Positions 58,257 through 64,000 of a stretch of DNA of 64,000 nucleotides are shown piece after piece. The notes beneath the pieces were generated by a model, which searched no databases, had not been told where the DNA came from, and saw only the letters and a program-made list of their open reading frames with translations. Position 1 is the first letter of the stretch; every line of letters starts with the position of its first letter. The DNA is taken from contig CM049317.1 of assembly GCA_026874595.1 (NCBI GenBank), positions 28,397,401-28,461,400 of the forward strand. Direction: 5' to 3'. Source of the stretch: Sipunculus nudus. Lineage: Eukaryota > Annelida > Sipuncula > Golfingiida > Sipunculidae. Both the position numbers and the translations under genes were made by a program.

Positions 58257-59425
58257 TAATGAAGGAAGTACATTGATTGTTGAGCATCACGACCTACGGG
58301 TCCTGGAGGCGAGTGAAACGATTCATGGAACCACGAGTGGCGGAAGCCTGACTGCTGAACTGTTTTTTTTTCATACTGGAGCAACACGCCTATGCGTGTA
58401 TTTTTAGCGGGAACGAATCAACATACTACGGCGTGTGGAGCGATGCTTACCCGAGCGATATTTAAGGGTGCCATACAAAAGGGACCTTTCAAGAACGTAT
58501 GTTGTTACTGTGGTTTTTGAGATTCCATTCAGCGCGAGCGGATACCTTAAGATACGTTACGGGAGGACCTTGTGTTTCTGTATGTTATATGACTCTGCTA
58601 TAAGTGTAGTCAAGAAGTGCTCTTTAGCATTGATGGTATTTATTTGCCTCTTTAATAATGTGAGGATTACATTTGCTATATTGGATTGGAAACATACCTG
58701 GTTGTATAATGTTTTGACTGAAATTCGTATGTTTCAAGCTGTAGTCAAACGTACAGCAAATCTAGACTAGTGCCTGTCCCATTGAGAACACTACTATGAC
58801 ATATTCAAACATTGGTTGGTGTGTGTTTTTCATGGTAACAGCGACATTTGCTCGGACCAGGGAAACGATTGTCTACATTTGATTAAGCAATTATGTTTAG
58901 CATGAACCATCAGGAGTCCGACACGGAATATATTTGTTCACCTTTGTTTAAATCATAATATTATGAATAATTTGGATAAACCAATGCTTTTATACCCACT
59001 TTTAAGCACCATTGAAGAACCATATAAAGTAGTCGCAAGTGTTGGAATTAGAAGACACCACAGCGTTTCTAAATTGACACCGTTCAACCTTCACACATCT
59101 GTTAAATTTAATAATGGCAGTATTTTGCAATTACTGTAATATTTAGAAAATGTTGGATCGTTACTTTGGAGGATATAGTTACCCTGGTTTTAGTCATATT
59201 CAAAGTAGTACTCCAAATTGTTTCTTATTTTTATATCCATTTTGAGTTTGATAATGGGAAGAACACAAAAACGTGATATTGCGCAGTCTATATAAAGACG
59301 GCCTTAATTGCATTGGCCATTTTTTCTAGACCTCATTTTGACAAATTATAGACATGCCCAACATTGATATATTTTGCTTGGTCATATGTTTGTTTTTATA
59401 TAGCTATAGTTTACTTTTTAGATTG

Positions 59426-59572
59426 CGACCTGAAGGCAATAAAGAGACCATGAAACAATACGATGTCCTATTCCACAGGAAAACTGCTACCGACTTGTCA
59501 TGGGGAACCCCGAGGGTCAGATCTCTATTGGAACAGGCAGGTTCAGAAGGCGAAATAAACGCACGGTTGAAT
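59426..59572 (+). CDS. Isolated candidate exon, unrecognised
   Basis: After a TACTTTTTAG acceptor, an open stretch encodes LRPEGNKETMKQYDV, LFHRKTATDLSWG and RVRSLLEQAGSEGE, less AT-rich than its flanks. A donor (CACG|GTTGAA) is weak. No family recognised. Confidence 0.25.
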
Positions 59573-60064
59573 ATTTTTTTTAAACTTATATTCATACATG
59601 TTTATGTACTGTGTGTACATCTTTGTTACTTAAGTTATCTTATGAATGGAATTACGTGTCCCTTGTTAGTTATGAACCTTTCTAATCTCACAATACAAAA
59701 GGTAGTTTTATAGATATGAGACACGATAAAGCAAAACGGAATGTGACTTCTGAAAACATAAAATAAAACAAATAGCAATACCAACTGTTGATTTTGTAGA
59801 CATGAGATAAAAGAATAGCAATACCAAAGTTAGTATGCGTATATATTTATTTGATAAGAATATACCGACACCAAATGTAGTTTGTTTAGATTTCAGATAG
59901 GGCATACCATTTTAATACTTTTATTTGTATATCTCACCCTAATATAGGTTATGTCACATCGAAATTTATTATGTTCGTATATGCTAGACTCTGCTGATAC
60001 ATCACCATCGATCATAAACGGATATCAAAGTATTGCAGTCTATGTCAAATTCTTTTTAATGATT

Positions 60065-60422
60065 TTACATTTTTTTTTCGTAATATAACCTTTGTTCTGC
60101 TCCCTGTTTGGACCACAAACATTGACTATTAAGGAGTGGACAATCTTGAATAAATTCATAAATAATTACATATCTACCCTCTTTGGGAGTGACATATTTA
60201 ACTGACTTGAATTGCAATTTTTCACCAATAAATATAATGACATCTCTGGCTTGACTCATTCCAGACGAGTAAAAAAACATAAACCTCGCCACTGATTTGG
60301 TGAAGATTATGCTGTAGCAGTTACACGTACGATGGTTCAGCATCCGCAATAAACCGTCCGCCTCTTACCAAATATCTCAATGGCCGCTGCATCTCTTGTC
60401 ATGAGTCGAATTTCTTTCAATC
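60065..60422 (-). CDS. Two 3' exons of an unassigned gene (possibly diverged NTF2-like)
   Basis: Exon a (60422-60369) encodes GLKEIRLMTRDAAAIEIF and ends G|GTAAGA in phase 1. Exon b (60291-60065) follows ACCAAATCAG in phase 1, encodes FMFFYSSGMSQARDV, IFIGEKLQFKSVKYV, TPKEGRYVIIYEF, QCLWSKQGAEQR and stops with TAA. The pattern KGL..T.DA, then IGE..., EGRY..IYEF loosely follows the order of the NTF2-like genes, and the strand and intron phase agree. However, exon lengths differ, exon a has a poor acceptor, and no WK tail is present. A galactose-binding type fold is an alternative. The 5' part was not found. Confidence 0.3.
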
Positions 60423-61309
60423 CTTTTTCATGATAATTATTTAAATATTATTTTTCACTTTCTTATCATATCAAAAGGAGAGTAAGGGGAATAAAATAAG
60501 TATTCATTGACTCAAATGATTTTCCAAAAGTTGACTTCAGGTTTTGTCGGTTATAACTATTGTTTATATTCATGCATTGGTTTATTTCTATAACTCAAGC
60601 AGTCTAACCCTGAGCACCAACGTTCAGACATATATAGACCATATAACTGCTATATAACAGTGTGCTCCGGCAGGAGTCGCGCCCTTTTAACCTACTCTCT
60701 TCGAGCTGAATTTTATTTAAAACTTTTCTAAAAATAAAGTTAGAAAGCATTTTGACCGGCATTGATATTTTATTTGACAATTTCATATTCATAGGGAAAT
60801 ATAATTAGATGAGTTGGAATTGAGTCCTATTTTATTCAGAATTGAATGTATCTCAGAAAGGCTTCAGGTATGAACCTCAATTTTCAATGGAAATACCGAT
60901 AACAATATTGTTACATCATTACGTGAACTCAAAGTGATGGTACAAATGGTATATTACATCGTTGGATCTTATTTTTCGCAACTTTGAATAACCAAATACT
61001 TATTTCATATTATGGGAAGCAGTTCTGTTGAGTAAATAAAATTGTGAGAATAGGACCTGTGCATAACTTTTTTCTTCATTCAAATTTTTTTTTTACGACT
61101 TCATGTGATTGCGTAAATAGTTAATAATTTGTCTGCAGGTGTTTCTCTGGCGATGGCAATTGTTTCCTACTGCGGAAATAATATATATTCAATTTTTAAA
61201 AAATCCAAAGAAGCCATCAAGTCGCTGTTCATTTTCTGGTTTGATATCTGACCTTTCCAGTGCTTTCCTAAGCATGATTTTATTTTAGGATTTTAAGTGG
61301 TTGCGTAAA

Positions 61310-63806
61310 TAGTTAAATAATTATCAGCAAATACCCCAGAATGAAATGAATGAAACTATTAATTGTATGACTAGTATGAAATATTTGAAAAAAAGCTAGA
61401 TGTGGTGTCACCTATGGTGAAAAAATGCTGAAATGATACTTTCAGTTTCCTCTGTATTATTTTGTAACTACTCACTATAATTCACAATATGATACAGAGT
61501 GAACATTAAATACTCGATTTTTGCTCAGTGTCATATGATCTCTCTTTGACCTCTGTTTCTAAAGCCCTTAACTTTGTGATTTCAACATGTATTGATCAGA
61601 TTATTTAGAGAATATAGTTACACAAAGCACAGGGGAATTTTGGAGTTTATCCTCCATTTCCATTAATTAACAATTAACAAATGGGCATTTATGTATAGTA
61701 GCTTTGAAAAAAAGACATTATAGTCTATATTTTACGATATATGTTATTTATATTATATATGAACTCCGTTAAAAAATGGATGGCTCTCTGAGCCTTTTGC
61801 GGTTAGAACCAGAGAGTGTATTTCAACTTCCATTTATATGGGTGTGCGTCTCTGGTAAAAATGTTCAAAGATCTGCAAGAAAAAAATGTATCAAAGTTGA
61901 AACTCAATTGATAGCTTTGCGATGCATTACTTTATCTTTTACTAGTCTTTATTTTTGATGGAAGATGTTTTGCAATATTTATGAGCCAGGAAGAAATATA
62001 CACACTCATGGCCAAAAATATATGTGCTCATGCCTTTAGTAATATTATCAAAATCTATATCCAACGTAGGATGAAATATTGACACCATTAATGCCGTGTA
62101 ACAGTAACTTAAATCTGAGACCTTAAAGACCTAGAATGCGAAATTCCTATCCCTTAGTACCTCATTTACTTCCTTTCATGATTGAAACAAGTCAACTTAC
62201 TTTCCGGCAGCGTTCAATGATTTGTTGGTTTTTAAATCAGCAAAGTGTGCCACACAAAGAGCAAGCTTTCCAAAAACGTCGACAAAATCACACTTCCAAC
62301 TCATAGTTTGAGCCCGAGACGCCACAAATTTCTTATGAAATTTCAAATAGTCACCTGCAAATTGACATATTCTAGAGTAAGCAGAACTATATGTTCGAGG
62401 TCCAGTAGCTCGAGTGCCACGAGTGATCATCAGATACAATAACAATGAAAATATTGCAACATAAAATATAATTGTCACCTAGAGAGACATTCTCTAAATT
62501 CTGATTATTAGCAGATGGGTTGAGTAAGGTGTGTTTTTACTTAAAGTCAGGACCCAACGGGGGAATGTAAGTACCCCAGTGCAATATAAATAAATAACAT
62601 AACTCGAATACAAATGGTATTTCTAAAGATCTGTTATGAAGCAATGGCTTTGATACTTGTATAAAAAATCAATGAACACCGTGCGTTATTTTAAGTTCAT
62701 ATAATAATATAATAGAAATAAACATGCTTTTGACCAAATGCAAAAATAAAAAATGAAATTCCCCTGGTGCAGTGGCATCATTATAAACATCCATTATTCT
62801 ACTTACTGCCCGTATTAGTCACATTATTTAGGAACATCTTATAGTCAGGTGCATTTTCATATGATTGGAACGAAGCCTTAATAATACCTCTACATACAAA
62901 TATATCAGCCTGGAAAATATAGAGGCACATCTTTGTAAAATGTTTCGTGCATATTTGTTTAAAAGTGTGTTATAACAGGTTGACTCTATATTGAAACCGG
63001 AAATCGATTATCATAAGGTGCAGACGGAAACAAAAAAAAAAGATACAACTACATAGATCATATTTTGGGTTTAAAAGCTTTGAAAAGAGAGGGAGCATTT
63101 TATTTGATATATGTTGGTTGTAGTAATTTTTTTATCTGATAGAACAGTTATGGGTACAGGTTTGTGAATATATGCTTTTTCTTTATAATAAAATACCGGA
63201 TGATTACGGACACACGGATAAGTGTGCTCCTTTTGGGATAAATAAATCCCCTATTGTGTAGTCAACAAAAGTCGCCTTTGTAGTATTACCCGGCTAACGT
63301 ATAAAAATAACTAACGTAGTTTTCTAGTAAAGAAAGGAAAGGGTGTGTGGACTTACTGTATCCTATATGCACTTACTAATCAACAAAATAGTGTTGTACA
63401 TTCGGATCACTCTTAAATATTGAGCACACTGTACCTTTGTCCATTTTATTTCCATGACAATGATGTACACCCTAAATGCAAATTTAGAAAATTCCATTAT
63501 ATTACGGTCTATAATAATTACACTTATTTGTTCAAATATCTGTGGTTTTATGTTGTACTTGTGACTGCTGAGGATTTATTAACTGATTGCGCATGTTTAC
63601 CCTCCCTTCTCCGAAGCTCACATAGAGTACGTATTTATTTACATACTAAAACAGGCCTACGAGGAGATGCTGTTTACGAATACTATGAGAGTACCCAAAA
63701 AACTTTGCCGTTTTAGCAGTAACTGAAATATATATATTTAGGATTTGGTGTCTTTTCGGCAGGTATTTTGAAAAAAAACTAGGTTCAAGATACAAGGTGA
63801 GTTTTG

Positions 63807-63862
<56 letters not shown>

Positions 63863-63985
63863 CTGAGTTATTTTCAAGCCTAATGGAATCCATACAACAA
63901 GCATACATTTAGATTTGTTGTGTCCTTAATTCAAGAGTATTCTATCTACTGATTGCCATGCAATTCTTACCTTTTCTTCGGATTA
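61310..63985. repeat. Segmental duplication, copy 2 (contains NTF2-like gene 3)
   Basis: Collinear with about 31310-33750, including introns, 3' flank and exons. This copy carries an extra roughly 1-kb difference between exons 2 and 3, including an (AT)n run at 63809-63858. Outer limits are approximate; the right one is cut by the window edge. Confidence 0.75.
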
Positions 63986-64000
63986 CGCTAGCTCGTGGTG
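61803..64000 (-). CDS. Secreted NTF2/SnoaL-like protein, gene 3 (5' end outside window)
   Basis: Exon 2 (right end beyond 64000, donor at 63971) is visible only as PRASVIRRK with AAAG|GTAAGAAT. Exon 3 (62354-62201, 154 nt) follows CAATTTGCAG and encodes DYLKFHKKFVASR, SWKCDFVDVFGKLALC, VAHFADLKTN and AAGK. Exon 4 (61872-61803, 70 nt) follows TTTTTTCTTGCAG, encodes SLNIFTRDAHPYKWK and YTLWF, stop TAA. Phases 1 and 2 match genes 1 and 2. About 40 of 50 exon-3 residues equal those of gene 2. The last exon loses the Cys of YCIWF. The signal-peptide exon lies beyond the window. No disabling change is seen in the visible part. Confidence 0.75.
63809..63858. repeat. (AT)n microsatellite
   Basis: In the intron between exons 2 and 3 of NTF2-like gene 3. 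It is absent from the corresponding intron of gene 2. Confidence 0.95.

Noticed and set aside
58435-58770. 111-codon plus ORF
   Set aside because: No family, no splice or promoter signal, composition like the surroundings.

Overview
This window reads as AT-rich nuclear DNA of an animal. Genes are split into short exons with GT-AG introns, simple repeats are abundant, and several retrotransposon and miniature transposon relics lie between the genes. The gene content (a secreted two-domain C-type lectin, small secreted NTF2/SnoaL-like proteins, L1/Tx1-type LINE, Ty3/gypsy relics, tRNA-derived SINEs, a dispersed repeat typical of marine invertebrates) suggests a marine mollusc or other lophotrochozoan. 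That assignment is inference; no species marker is present. No long uninterrupted coding ORF exists, so the real genes had to be assembled exon by exon from splice sites, reading phase and paralogue comparison.

Layout. 0-9.5 kb: two exon clusters of unrecognised genes on the minus strand (890-1184; 4966-6789), two short TIR elements with 5-bp target duplications (2275-2413; 8996-9236), a local 113-bp duplication and several (AT)n/(GA)n tracts. 13.0-15.6 kb: a complete four-exon minus-strand gene for a secreted NTF2/SnoaL-like protein. 17.6-21.0 kb: a LINE flanked by an 11-bp target-site duplication, with broken ORF1 and ORF2 and no endonuclease domain. 24.5-31.2 kb: two decayed Ty3/gypsy elements on the minus strand, both lacking the reverse transcriptase; the integrase gene of the first is split by a 691-bp TIR element. 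31.3-34.2 kb: a second complete NTF2-like gene. 36.8-40.0 kb: a non-coding element with two related LTR-like ends and a primer-binding-site-like motif. 41.2-41.4 kb: a LINE 3' fragment. 44.8-53.8 kb: a plus-strand C-type lectin gene with a signal peptide, two CTLDs and a C-terminal tail of about fifteen 8-residue TEPTK-type repeats; a 1-base shift breaks the first CTLD in this copy. 54.4-55.0 kb: two tandem tRNA-derived SINEs. 56.4-57.5 kb: a 32-bp minisatellite and a diverged duplication. 60.1-60.4 kb: unassigned minus-strand exons. 61.8-64.0 kb: a third NTF2-like gene, running off the right edge.

The clearest system is the NTF2-like family. Three genes on one strand share the exon plan SP / 144 nt / 154 nt / 70-73 nt, with intron phases 1, 1 and 2. 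Loci 2 and 3 are copies of one larger segmental duplication about 29 kb apart. The secreted lectin and these secreted small proteins may be neighbours with extracellular roles, but nothing in the sequence shows that they act together.
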